Program-made: the position numbers and the translations under genes
Notes under the pieces: model-generated
The model's input: the letters and a program-made list of their open reading frames with translations, nothing else
What the model was told of the DNA's origin: nothing
Database searches by the model: none
NCBI RefSeq assembly: GCF_008923185.1
Contig: NZ_WBMT01000010.1
Coordinates: forward strand, 1-64,000
Source of the DNA: Actinomadura rudentiformis
GTDB taxonomy: Bacteria > Actinomycetota > Actinomycetes > Streptosporangiales > Streptosporangiaceae
Length of the DNA: 64,000 bases
Direction of reading: 5' to 3'
In this document: positions 6,433-15,377 of the stretch, one piece after another
How positions within the stretch are numbered: position 1 is the first letter of the stretch
Layout: each line of letters begins with the position of its first letter

Positions 6433-8793
6433 TCATGACGCCCGGAGAACTATGAGGGCAACGTCGTCGTTCGACGGCTCCGCCCCGAATTCGCGCACCG
6501 CCCGCTGAATGCGTGCGGCCACGGCTCCCGCGCTGAGGCCGGTGCATCCGGCCAGCAGGCGTTCGAGACCGTGCCCGTCGCCGAGCAGCCGGGCCCCCGC
6601 CCGCCGCTCGGTGACGCCGTCCGTGACGCACAGCAGTACCTGTCCGGGTCGCAGGTCCACGGTATCGGTGTGGAAGTCCACTTGATCGAAGACCCCGAGC
6701 AGCGGCTGCGGGGAGGCGACCTCGCGTACGGTCCCGTCCGGGTCGAGCACCAGCGGCGGCGGATGGCCGGCGCTGGTCAGCCGGATCGTGACCCCGTCCC
6801 GCCGGGGTCGTGGCCGGATCTCGCCATGCAGCAGGGTGAGCAGCCGTCCCCGCTCGCCCTCGCCGAGGATGAGGCGGTTGAGACGGCCGAGCACGTCGGG
6901 GACGCTCATCTCCTCGGCGGCGAGGATCCGCAGGGCGTGCCGGGCCAGGCCGGTGACGGCCGCGGCCTCGGGGCCGGTCCCGCACACGTCGCCGATGGCG
7001 AAGCGCCAGCGGGACGTGGACGGCGGAGAGGTGCCCTGCCCCGGGAAGGGGCCGCCCACCTGCCCGGCACACTCGAAGACGTCGTAGAAGTCGCCGCCGA
7101 CCTCACTCCCCTCCCCCGCCGGCTCGTAGACGACCGCGACCTCCAGGCCCGGGATGTCGGGGACGCCGGGCGGGAGCAGGCTGCGCTGCAGCGCGCTGCT
7201 CATCGCGGTCTGAGCGGAGTAGAGACGGGCGTTGTCGACGGCGAGCGCGGCGCGGCGGCTCAGCTCCTCGGCGAGCTCGACGGCGCTGCGCGGGAACCGG
7301 TCGCCGTGCGGGCGGCCGATGACGATGGTGCCGATCCGGCGCCCGCGGGCGACCAGCGGGAAGGCGTACGCCTGGTCGCTCGCCGTGTCGCCGGCCGCGG
7401 CCCGTGCCGAGGGCGGCGCGGTCGTCAGGCCGTGCCAGGGCCCGGGCGCGTCCGTCTCCGGCAGGTCGTCGGCGTGGTCGAGGAGCTCGCGGAGGCCGTC
7501 CGCGCGGTTCTCGTCGGCGTGCCAGACGTAGGCCAGCTGGGCGGCCTCGCTGTCGCCGACCGTGTAGACGGCGCACCACTGCGCCAGGCGCGGGACCACC
7601 AGCTGGGCGACGAGCGCCATGGTGCGCTCCTGGTCGAGCGTCCCGGCGAGCAGGTCGCTGGCCTCGGCGACGAAGCTCAGCCAGCCCCGCCAGGACCGTT
7701 CCAGCTCGCCGATCCGGGCCTTTTCCAGGGCCAGCGACGTCTCGTCGGCGATGCGCCCCAGCCGGGCCCCGTGGGTCTCGTCGAACTGGTCCGGCGTGCT
7801 CCCGACGGCGACGACCAGGCCGATCAGCCGGCCCTGCGCCTCGATGGGGGCGGCGGCGATCGACCGGGCCCGCAGGGCTGCGGCGACCGGATCGCCGGCG
7901 TCGGCCGACACCCAGGACCCGCCACCGAGGGCCTCGGGGCCCAGCGCGGCCACCGACAGATCGCTGAACTTCAGCTCGTCGGGCAGGCCCGAGGACGCGC
8001 TGAGGACCAGCCGGCCGTCGCGTTCGGTCAGCAGCACCACCGCCGCGTCGGCCGCGAGCACGTCGCGGACGGACGCCACGGCGTCGTCGAGGGTCTCCAG
8101 CGCCGCCGGAGAGCGAAGGACCCGGTCGCCGGTGGCGAGAGCGTCCTGAGAGGAGGGCTGAGAGGCGTCCTGGGAGGCGGCCGCGCGGCCGCCGCGGGAA
8201 GCACCGGGACGGCCCGCGGAACGGGCGCCGTCCATCCGGAGTCCGGCGCCGCCACCCTGGGCGCCGGCGCCGTGATCGAGATCACCGCGCTGGGCGCGGC
8301 CTTCATCGAGGCGGGACACGTCGTCACGGCTCTCCGCGCCCACCGAGGTCTCGCCGCCGGCGGCGGCGGGCCCGGTGCCGTTGGCCCCGGGCCGGGGCAG
8401 CCGGAACCAGACGCCCTTGGAGCGGCCGTCGTAGGTGACGCCCCAGGAGGCAGCCAGCCGGGCGATGGACGGCAGGCCCCGGCCGCTGGAGGCGTTGAGA
8501 CCCGGCATCGCGATCGCGCGGGTGGGATGGAGATCACGAACCTCCACCTGGATCTGGTCGGCGGCCAGACGGCAGGCCACCTCGAACGAGGTGCCGGCAT
8601 AGGTGACCGCGTTGGTCGCCAGCTCACTGGTGGCCAGCACGGCGTCGTCGGCGGCCTCCTCCACGCCCCAGTCGGCCAGGACGCGCCGGACGAACCGGCG
8701 CGCGTCCGCCACCGAGGCCGCAGCGGACGGGAAGGTGGCCGACACCGTCTGCCGTTCCAACGTCGTCCTCACCTCGAACCGGGAAATTGCCAA
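6433..8793 (-). CDS. osaC: OsaC-like HATPase-GAF-SpoIIE phosphatase
   Basis: A 786-residue multidomain regulator. Order: RsbW-like HATPase (about 15-135, with SELATNAVTYAG and a GRGLPSIARLAASWG motif), an Ala/Ser/Gln-rich linker (140-225), two GAF-like domains (about 230-370 and 375-530), then a PP2C/SpoIIE phosphatase (about 550-785, with EVGGDFYDVFE and IGDVCGTGPEAAAVT carrying the metal-binding aspartates). Streptomyces OsaC has the same kind of architecture and is likewise divergent from osaAB, where it acts in recovery from osmotic stress by damping SigB. The start is uncertain: TTG 8793 gives the longest form and GTG 8772 is an alternative. Confidence 0.8.
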   Translation of the reverse strand: MAISRFEVRTTLERQTVSATFPSAAASVADARRFVRRVLADWGVEEAADDAVLATSELATNAVTYAGTSFEVACRLAADQIQVEVRDLHPTRAIAMPGLNASSGRGLPSIARLAASWGVTYDGRSKGVWFRLPRPGANGTGPAAAGGETSVGAESRDDVSRLDEGRAQRGDLDHGAGAQGGGAGLRMDGARSAGRPGASRGGRAAASQDASQPSSQDALATGDRVLRSPAALETLDDAVASVRDVLAADAAVVLLTERDGRLVLSASSGLPDELKFSDLSVAALGPEALGGGSWVSADAGDPVAAALRARSIAAAPIEAQGRLIGLVVAVGSTPDQFDETHGARLGRIADETSLALEKARIGELERSWRGWLSFVAEASDLLAGTLDQERTMALVAQLVVPRLAQWCAVYTVGDSEAAQLAYVWHADENRADGLRELLDHADDLPETDAPGPWHGLTTAPPSARAAAGDTASDQAYAFPLVARGRRIGTIVIGRPHGDRFPRSAVELAEELSRRAALAVDNARLYSAQTAMSSALQRSLLPPGVPDIPGLEVAVVYEPAGEGSEVGGDFYDVFECAGQVGGPFPGQGTSPPSTSRWRFAIGDVCGTGPEAAAVTGLARHALRILAAEEMSVPDVLGRLNRLILGEGERGRLLTLLHGEIRPRPRRDGVTIRLTSAGHPPPLVLDPDGTVREVASPQPLLGVFDQVDFHTDTVDLRPGQVLLCVTDGVTERRAGARLLGDGHGLERLLAGCTGLSAGAVAARIQRAVREFGAEPSNDDVALIVLRAS

Positions 8794-9102
8794 GCCTGGC
8801 TATCGTGACAGACGGGTCGACCGCTCGGCCAGGCTCGGCGGGAGCCATGGCGCCGGGGTAGGGGGGCCCGGAACAGGGCCGGGCAAGAGCGGTCGCGCCT
8901 CCACAACTCGACAGACCGTAACACGAAGACTACGGGTCCTGACCTAGGGGGTGGCAGTGCTCCACGGGTTCCGCGCAGGAGGGATACGGTGCCGAACAGC
9001 CACGATCGCCACACCTGGGCAACGTAGAGTACGTATACCGGCCTCAAGGGGTGTCCGTAGTCCCCGGCCACCTGTAATTCGCGGGCCAGGAGGATGAAGA
9101 GC

Positions 9103-12100
9103 ATGCCCCGTAACGAGCTTCGCCCTCGCCGCGAGGGCTCGGGCGCCGACACGACGCCGCGCTACAGCGACGCCGATCTCGAACCGCTGCTGAAGGCCCT
9201 GGCCTCCTTGCGGGACGGCAGGTTCGACGTCGATCTGGACATGACCGGCGACGGCGCCGTCGCACGAGCCATGGAGACCGTGCGCGACATCGGGGAGAAC
9301 ACCAGGCACCTGGCGACGGGGCTGAGCCGGGTGCGGCGCGAGATCGGCCAGGGGCATCTCCAGGGCCGGATCCCTCCGGGGGCGCTCAAGGGCACCTGGT
9401 CCTCGATGGCCGAGGACGCCAACGCGAGCCTGCACAAGCTCACCGACCTGGCCACCGAGATGTTCGAGGTGGTGGAGGCGGTCGCCGCCGGCGATCTCAA
9501 CCAGCGGATGGAGCTGCGGGTGCACGGCCGCCCGATGCGCGGGGAACTGCTGCGCATGGCCAAGGCGGTCAACGGCATGGTGGAGCTGCTCGACCGGTTC
9601 ACCTGGGAGGTCACGCAGTTCGCCCGCGAGGTCGGCACGGAGGGCCGGCTGGGCGGCCAGGCCCCGGTGCGCGGCACGTCCGGCCGCTGGCGGGACGTGA
9701 CCGCGGCGGTGAACGCCATGGCGGGCAGGCTGACCTCGCAGGTCCGTGACATCGCCGAGGTGACCACGGCGGTCGCCAAGGGCGACCTGACCCGCAAGGT
9801 CACGGTCGAGGCGTCCGGGGAGCTCCAGGAGCTCAAGCTGACGGTCAACACCATGGTCGACCAGCTGTCGGCGTTCGCCGACGAGGTCACCCGCGTCGCC
9901 CGCGAGGTCGGCACGGAGGGGCAGCTGGGCGGCCAGGCCAACGTGCGGGGCGTGAGCGGGGTCTGGAAGGACCTCACCGACAACGTCAACGCCATGGCCA
10001 ACAACCTGACGTCCCAGGTCCGCAACATCGCCCAGGTCACCACCGCCGTGGCGGAAGGCGACCTCGGCAAGAAGATCACAGTCGATGCCCAAGGCGAGAT
10101 CCTCCAGCTCAAGCTGACGGTCAACACGATGGTCGACACGCTGTCGGCCTTCGCCGACGAGGTCACCCGCGTCGCCCGCGAGGTCGGCACCGAAGGCCGT
10201 CTCGGCGGGCAGGCCCGGGTGCCGGGCGTCAGCGGGGTCTGGAAGGACCTGACCAGCAACGTCAACGGCATGGCGTCCAACCTGACCTTCCAGGTCCGCA
10301 ACATCGCCCAGGTCACCACGGCGGTCGCCGAAGGCGACCTGACCAAGAAGATCACCGTGGACGCCCAGGGCGAGATCCTCCAGGTCAAGGACACCGTCAA
10401 CACGATGGTCGACACGCTCTCGGCGTTCGCCGACGAGGTCACCCGCGTCGCCCGCGAGGTCGGCACCGAAGGCCGCCTCGGCGGCCAGGCCCGGGTCCAC
10501 GGCGTCAGCGGGGTCTGGAAGGACCTCACCGACAACGTGAACTCGATGGCCAACAACCTGACGTCCCAGGTCCGCAACATCGCCCAGGTCACCACCGCCG
10601 TGGCGGAAGGCGACCTCGGCAAGAAGATCACGGTCGACGCCCAGGGCGAGATCCTCCAGCTCAAGGACACCATCAACACGATGGTCGACACGCTGTCGGC
10701 CTTCGCCGACGAGGTCACCCGCGTCGCCCGCGAGGTCGGCACCGAAGGCCGCCTGGGCGGCCAGGCGATCGTGCCGGGCGCGGGCGGCATGTGGAAGGTC
10801 CTCACCGAGAACGTCAACGGCATGGCGTCCAACCTGACCTACCAGGTCCGCAACATCGCCCAGGTGGCGACCGCGGTCGCGCACGGCGACCTGACCCGCC
10901 GCATCGACGTGGACGCGCAGGGTGAGATCCTCGAGCTGAAGACCACGCTCAACACGATGGTGGACACCCTCTCCTCGTTCGCCTCCGAGGTCACCCGCGT
11001 CGCCCGCGAGGTGGGCAGCGAGGGCCGCCTCGGCGGGCAGGCCGAGGTCGAGGGCGTGTCGGGCACCTGGAAGCGGCTCACCGAGAGCGTCAACGAGCTG
11101 GCCGGCAACCTGACCACCCAGGTCCGGGCGATCGGCGAGGTGGCCAGCGCGGTCGCCCGCGGCGACCTGACCCGCAACATCGCGGTCGAGGCCCGCGGCG
11201 AGGTGGCCGAGCTCACCGACAACGTCAACCTCATGGTCGCCACGCTCCGCGAGAGCACCCGCGCCAACGAGGAACAGGACTGGCTCAAGACCAACCTCGC
11301 CCGGATCGGCGGGCTCATGCAGGGCCACCGCGACCTGATGCAGGTCGCGGAGCTGATCATGACCGAGCTGACCCCGACCGCGAGCGCCCAGTACGGCGCG
11401 TTCTACCTGGCCGAGCAGACCACCGACGACACCGAGCTGGCGCTCATCGCCGGCTACGGCGTGAAGAAGGGCCATGCGGGCCGGCTGCGGTTCGCGCTCG
11501 GCGAGGGGCTGGTCGGCCAGGCCGCGGTGGAACGCCGGACCATTCTGATCACCGACGCCCCGGCCGGCTATGTCAAGATCGGCTCGGGGCTGGGCGAGGC
11601 CGCACCGGTCAACATCATCGTCCTGCCGATCATCTTCGAGGACACCGTGCTGGGCGCGATCGAGCTCGCCTCGTTCGGCCGGTTCAGCGATGTGCACCTG
11701 GCGTTCTTCAACCAGCTGATCGAGACGATCGGGGTCACCCTCAACGCGATCAGCGCCAACACCCGCACCGAGGCGCTGCTGGCCGAGTCCCAGCGGCTGG
11801 CCCAGGAGCTGCAGGAACGCTCGGACGAGCTGCAGCGCCAGCAGGGTGAGCTGCGCCACTCCAACACCGAACTGGAGGAGAAGGCGGCGCTGCTCGCCCA
11901 GCAGAACCGCGCCATCGAGATCCAGAACTTCCAGATCGAGCAGGCCCGGCGGACGCTGGAGGAGCGCGCCGAGCAGCTGGCCATCTCCTCCCGCTACAAG
12001 TCCGAGTTCCTGGCCAACATGTCGCATGAGCTGCGCACACCGCTCAACAGCCTGCTGGTGCTGGCCAAGCTCCTGTCGGAGAACCCCGGCGGCAACCTGA

Positions 12101-13398
12101 CCGACAAGCAGGTCGAGTTCGCCAAGACCATTCACGACTCCGGCACCGACCTGCTGGAGCTGATCAACGACATCCTGGATCTTGCCAAGGTCGAGGCGGG
12201 CAAGATGGACCTGCACCCGCAGCGGCTGCCGGTCTCCAGCCTGGTCGACTACGTCGAGGCCACGTTCCGGCCGCTGGCGGTCGACAAGGGCCTGCATTTC
12301 GACGTCGAGGTCGCCCCCGAGGTCCCGGCCACGCTCCACACCGACGAGCAGCGGCTCCAGCAGGTCATCCGCAACCTGCTGTCGAACGCGGTGAAGTTCA
12401 CCGCCAAGGGCGAGGTGCGGCTCCGGATCGAGCGGGCGGGCGACATCGACTTCACGCTGCCCGCACTGTGGGACACCCCCGATGTGATCGCGTTCCGGGT
12501 GCTCGACACCGGCATCGGGATCAGCGAGGACAAGCTGCAGATCATCTTCGAGGCGTTCCAGCAGGCCGACGGGACCACCAGCCGCCGCTACGGAGGCACC
12601 GGCCTGGGCCTGTCGATCAGCCGCAACATCGCCCGCCTGCTGGGCGGCGAGATCCACGCGGCCAGCGAGCTGGGGCACGGCAGCGTCTTCACGCTCTACC
12701 TGCCGGCCCAGTACAGCGAGCCGGACGGCCGGCGCCGCACCGGCCTGCCGCTGGACGAGCCGGTGCCCACCGGCGCCCGGTCGAGCGCGCTGGCCGGGGG
12801 CGGCGGTCTCGGCGGCACCGTGGCCGGGGGCATCGCGGGCGGTGTCACCGGCGCCGGCATGGCCGACCTGCCTCCCTCGGTGGTCTCCGCCGCCCAGGTC
12901 GAGCCGGTCCGGTCCATCGACGACCCGGCGCAGCCCACCCGCAACGGCGAGCCCGAGCCCGCGCTGACGGGGCTGCTCGACGAGCCGCCCGCCGACTTCC
13001 TCGACACCGTCCTGTCGGGCCGCAAGGTGCTGATCGTCGACGACGACGTCCGCAACGTCTTCGCGCTGACGAGCGTCCTGGAGGGGTACGGGATGGACGT
13101 CCTCTACGCCGAGGACGGCCAGGCCGGAATCGAGGTCCTGCACCGCAATCCGGACGTCGCGGTGGTCCTCATGGACGTGATGATGCCGGGGCTCGACGGC
13201 TACGCGACCACGGCCGCGATCAGGGAGATGCCGCAGTTCGCCGAGTTGCCGATCGTCGTGATCACCGCCAAGGTGATGAAGGGTGATCGTGAGAAGAGCC
13301 TCGCCTCGGGCGCCTCGGACTACGTTCCCAAGCCGGTCGACGTCGATCACCTTCTCGATGTGATGAGGAACTGGCTGCAACCCTCGACCGTCCGCTAG
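9103..13398 (+). CDS. osaA: OsaA-like hybrid histidine kinase with a HAMP array
   Basis: A 1431-residue soluble hybrid kinase with no membrane segment. The start is ATG 9103, nine bases after AGGAGG (9088-9093); ATG 9094 abuts that site. Domains: degenerate HAMP region (about 30-158), six 92-residue HAMP-type repeats (159-710), GAF (about 735-880), coiled coil (885-965), HisKA with phospho-acceptor H975 in 'NMSHELRTPLN', HATPase (about 1060-1200), a Gly/Ala-rich linker, and a receiver with D1358 in 'LMDVMMPGLDG'. The layout matches Streptomyces OsaA and fungal group III kinases of the HOG pathway, where stacked HAMPs sense osmotic change. It lies directly upstream of the response regulator. 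Confidence 0.88.
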   Translation: MPRNELRPRREGSGADTTPRYSDADLEPLLKALASLRDGRFDVDLDMTGDGAVARAMETVRDIGENTRHLATGLSRVRREIGQGHLQGRIPPGALKGTWSSMAEDANASLHKLTDLATEMFEVVEAVAAGDLNQRMELRVHGRPMRGELLRMAKAVNGMVELLDRFTWEVTQFAREVGTEGRLGGQAPVRGTSGRWRDVTAAVNAMAGRLTSQVRDIAEVTTAVAKGDLTRKVTVEASGELQELKLTVNTMVDQLSAFADEVTRVAREVGTEGQLGGQANVRGVSGVWKDLTDNVNAMANNLTSQVRNIAQVTTAVAEGDLGKKITVDAQGEILQLKLTVNTMVDTLSAFADEVTRVAREVGTEGRLGGQARVPGVSGVWKDLTSNVNGMASNLTFQVRNIAQVTTAVAEGDLTKKITVDAQGEILQVKDTVNTMVDTLSAFADEVTRVAREVGTEGRLGGQARVHGVSGVWKDLTDNVNSMANNLTSQVRNIAQVTTAVAEGDLGKKITVDAQGEILQLKDTINTMVDTLSAFADEVTRVAREVGTEGRLGGQAIVPGAGGMWKVLTENVNGMASNLTYQVRNIAQVATAVAHGDLTRRIDVDAQGEILELKTTLNTMVDTLSSFASEVTRVAREVGSEGRLGGQAEVEGVSGTWKRLTESVNELAGNLTTQVRAIGEVASAVARGDLTRNIAVEARGEVAELTDNVNLMVATLRESTRANEEQDWLKTNLARIGGLMQGHRDLMQVAELIMTELTPTASAQYGAFYLAEQTTDDTELALIAGYGVKKGHAGRLRFALGEGLVGQAAVERRTILITDAPAGYVKIGSGLGEAAPVNIIVLPIIFEDTVLGAIELASFGRFSDVHLAFFNQLIETIGVTLNAISANTRTEALLAESQRLAQELQERSDELQRQQGELRHSNTELEEKAALLAQQNRAIEIQNFQIEQARRTLEERAEQLAISSRYKSEFLANMSHELRTPLNSLLVLAKLLSENPGGNLTDKQVEFAKTIHDSGTDLLELINDILDLAKVEAGKMDLHPQRLPVSSLVDYVEATFRPLAVDKGLHFDVEVAPEVPATLHTDEQRLQQVIRNLLSNAVKFTAKGEVRLRIERAGDIDFTLPALWDTPDVIAFRVLDTGIGISEDKLQIIFEAFQQADGTTSRRYGGTGLGLSISRNIARLLGGEIHAASELGHGSVFTLYLPAQYSEPDGRRRTGLPLDEPVPTGARSSALAGGGGLGGTVAGGIAGGVTGAGMADLPPSVVSAAQVEPVRSIDDPAQPTRNGEPEPALTGLLDEPPADFLDTVLSGRKVLIVDDDVRNVFALTSVLEGYGMDVLYAEDGQAGIEVLHRNPDVAVVLMDVMMPGLDGYATTAAIREMPQFAELPIVVITAKVMKGDREKSLASGASDYVPKPVDVDHLLDVMRNWLQPSTVR
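9577..11232 (+). repeat. six 276-bp repeats encoding HAMP units
   Basis: Six back-to-back units of exactly 276 bp (92 codons) start at 9577, 9853, 10129, 10405, 10681 and 10957. Each begins with the codons for MV(D/E) and contains 'EVTRVAREVG' and 'GEILQ' type segments. Units 2-5 are nearly identical at the DNA level over long stretches; the first and last have diverged more. Confidence 0.95.
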
Positions 13399-13504
13399 TA
13401 AGTAGGAGGGAACGCAGGCGCGCGGATGGCGGGATCGCCGCGGACACACCGTGCCCGGCGGTCGCGGCCGCCGGGCGGGGAAACGGATCGGAGAGAGAGC
13501 GCGC

Positions 13505-14308
13505 GTGGACGACAAGGCGAAGATCCTGCTCGTGGACGACCGCGAGGAGAACCTCATCGCGCTCGAGGCCATCCTCAGCTCGCTGGACCAGGATCTGGTC
13601 CGGGCCCGTTCCGGGGAGGAGGCGCTCAAGGCCTTGCTCACCGACGAGTACGCCGTGATCCTGCTCGACGTGGTCATGCCGGGCATGGACGGCTTCGAGA
13701 CCGCCCGTGACATCAAGCGCCGCAAGAAGACGCGCGACCTTCCGATCATCTTTCTCACCGCCGTGAACAGCGACCCCGACTACGCCTTCCGCGGCTACGC
13801 CGCGGGCGCGGTGGACTTCATCTCCAAGCCGTTCGACCCCTGGGTCCTGCGGGCCAAGGTCTCGGTCTTCGTCGAGCTCCACAACAAGAACAAGCAGCTC
13901 CAGGAGCAGACGACGCTGCTCAGGGAGCAGGCGGCGTTGCTGCGGGAGCAGGCCGCGCTCCTCCAGACCCGCGCCGCCGGGGACGGGGGCGAGCTGCCCG
14001 GGCTCGGATCGGCGGGCTCGGCGGCACGGCTGACCGAGCTGGCCGCCCACGTCAAGTCGCTCGGCACGCGGGTCCCGCCCGCATTGCGGCCGGAGTTCGA
14101 GGAGCTGGACCGCCAGGTCGGCGACCTGCGGTCGGCCCTCCTGGCCCCCTCGGCCGCGACACCTGACGCGGCACCGGCCACGACGGACGACGGCCCGGCA
14201 GAGACCACGCTGAACGGCTCGGACGGCCTTGGCGGCACGGGTGAGGCCGCCCGGAACGATACCCGGGACGACACCCAGGACAGCGCCGAGGACACGAGCG
14301 ACAACTAA
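13505..14308 (+). CDS. osaB: OsaB-like response regulator with coiled coil
   Basis: A 267-residue protein from GTG 13505 (purine-rich GGAGAGAGAG upstream). Receiver domain at about 1-120 with phospho-acceptor D55 in 'LLDVVMPGMDG' and the 'ISKPFDPW' lysine. It continues into a Gln/Leu/Glu heptad coiled coil (about 130-160, repeating LLREQAA) and a Pro/Ala/Thr-rich, probably disordered tail. No DNA-binding domain is present, as described for Streptomyces OsaB. It should receive phosphate from the adjacent kinase and act by protein contact. The osaA-osaB gap is about 106 bases and the genes are probably co-transcribed. Confidence 0.85.
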   Translation: MDDKAKILLVDDREENLIALEAILSSLDQDLVRARSGEEALKALLTDEYAVILLDVVMPGMDGFETARDIKRRKKTRDLPIIFLTAVNSDPDYAFRGYAAGAVDFISKPFDPWVLRAKVSVFVELHNKNKQLQEQTTLLREQAALLREQAALLQTRAAGDGGELPGLGSAGSAARLTELAAHVKSLGTRVPPALRPEFEELDRQVGDLRSALLAPSAATPDAAPATTDDGPAETTLNGSDGLGGTGEAARNDTRDDTQDSAEDTSDN

Positions 14309-14393
14309 CCCGGCGGATACCCACGGATACCCTCCGCGCCCAGCTTGGCCCTGGCCAGGACCGGGGACTGTCCCGCTGCGGAGGTGGGACATT

Positions 14394-15377
14394 GTGGACA
14401 CCACCGCGCTGTTCCTGGCCGGTGCGGGGACCGGGCTCCTGGCAGGCGCCACCACCTGCGCCGCCGTTCAACTCGGCCTGCTGGCGGGTGCCGTACGCGA
14501 CGCCGCCGGCTCCGCCCGGCCGGTAGTGGCCTTCCTCACCGCCAAGCTCGCCTCGCACGCCGGTCTCGGAGCCGCACTGGGCCTCCTGGGCGGCACGGTG
14601 CAGCCGGGTCCACGCGTACGAGGCGCCCTTCTGGTCTTGGCCGCCCTCATCCTGGTCCTGTTCGCCGTGGATCTGCTCAGGAAGGCCAGGGCGTCCAGGG
14701 AGGCCGACGGCGAGCACTGCTCAGCGCCAATCCGGAGAGCAGCGCCAATCCGGAGAGCCCGCTCCGGGCGGCCCGCCGTCCTGGGTGCGGCGACGGTGCT
14801 GGTGCCGTGCGGGCTGACCCTCACGGCAGAGCTCCTCGCGGTGTCCTCCCGATCCGCCGCGGGCGGGGCCGCGGTCATGACGGGCTTCGTTCTGGGCACG
14901 GCGCCGGTGTTCGGCCTGATCGGTGTCACCGTCGGCCGCGCCCTGGCCCTGCTCCGCGGGCGGCTGACCGCGCTCCTGAGCGTCGCCCTGCTCGTCGTCG
15001 CGGGCTGGACGATGATCTCCGGCCTGCGGCTCGGCGGCTGGCTCCCCCAGACCGGCCCGGGTGCCGCGTCGGCCGCGGACTCGGCCCGGTTCGTCCGTAC
15101 GGACGTCACTGGCACGCAGGTCGTCACGGTATGGGCACTCGACCAGGGCTACCGCCCGGCACGGCTGACCGCCCGGGCCGGGATCCGTACAACGCTGGTC
15201 CTGCGCACCCACAGCACCCGCGGACACACCCGCGCGTTCACTCTTCCCGAGCGCGGCCTGGACATGGTGCTTCCGGTGAACGGCGAGACGCGTCTCGATC
15301 TGGGCACCCCGGGGCGGGGCCGGATGCGCTTCGTCTGCGCGTCCGGCCACTACCCCGGGGCGATCACTTTCCGGTAG
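14394..15377 (+). CDS. TauE/SafE-like membrane protein fused to a cupredoxin-like domain
   Basis: A 327-residue protein from GTG 14394 (GAGGTGGGA upstream). Residues 1-230 hold about six hydrophobic segments in two halves, with cysteine motifs 'GATTCAAVQLG' and 'VLVPCGLT' typical of the UreH/TauE-type (COG2836-like) transporters. Residues about 240-327 form a beta-rich tail ending in 'RFVCASGHYPGAI', resembling a cupredoxin-like fold with a Cys and His in the copper loop. A role in copper or thiol handling at the membrane is inferred. An in-frame 18-bp tandem duplication lies in the cytoplasmic loop. The 3' end overlaps gltX by 14 bp. Confidence 0.65.
   Translation: MDTTALFLAGAGTGLLAGATTCAAVQLGLLAGAVRDAAGSARPVVAFLTAKLASHAGLGAALGLLGGTVQPGPRVRGALLVLAALILVLFAVDLLRKARASREADGEHCSAPIRRAAPIRRARSGRPAVLGAATVLVPCGLTLTAELLAVSSRSAAGGAAVMTGFVLGTAPVFGLIGVTVGRALALLRGRLTALLSVALLVVAGWTMISGLRLGGWLPQTGPGAASAADSARFVRTDVTGTQVVTVWALDQGYRPARLTARAGIRTTLVLRTHSTRGHTRAFTLPERGLDMVLPVNGETRLDLGTPGRGRMRFVCASGHYPGAITFR
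14723..14758. repeat. exact in-frame 18-bp tandem duplication
   Basis: AGCGCCAATCCGGAGAGC occurs at 14723-14740 and again at 14741-14758 with no mismatch, adding six codons in a basic loop of the TauE-like protein. Confidence 0.95.

Noticed and set aside
8944..13758. A 1600-codon open frame antisense to the hybrid kinase gene
   Set aside because: It mirrors the third-position GC pattern of the real gene; its translation is low-complexity Val/Asp/Gly/Leu repeats with no family features.
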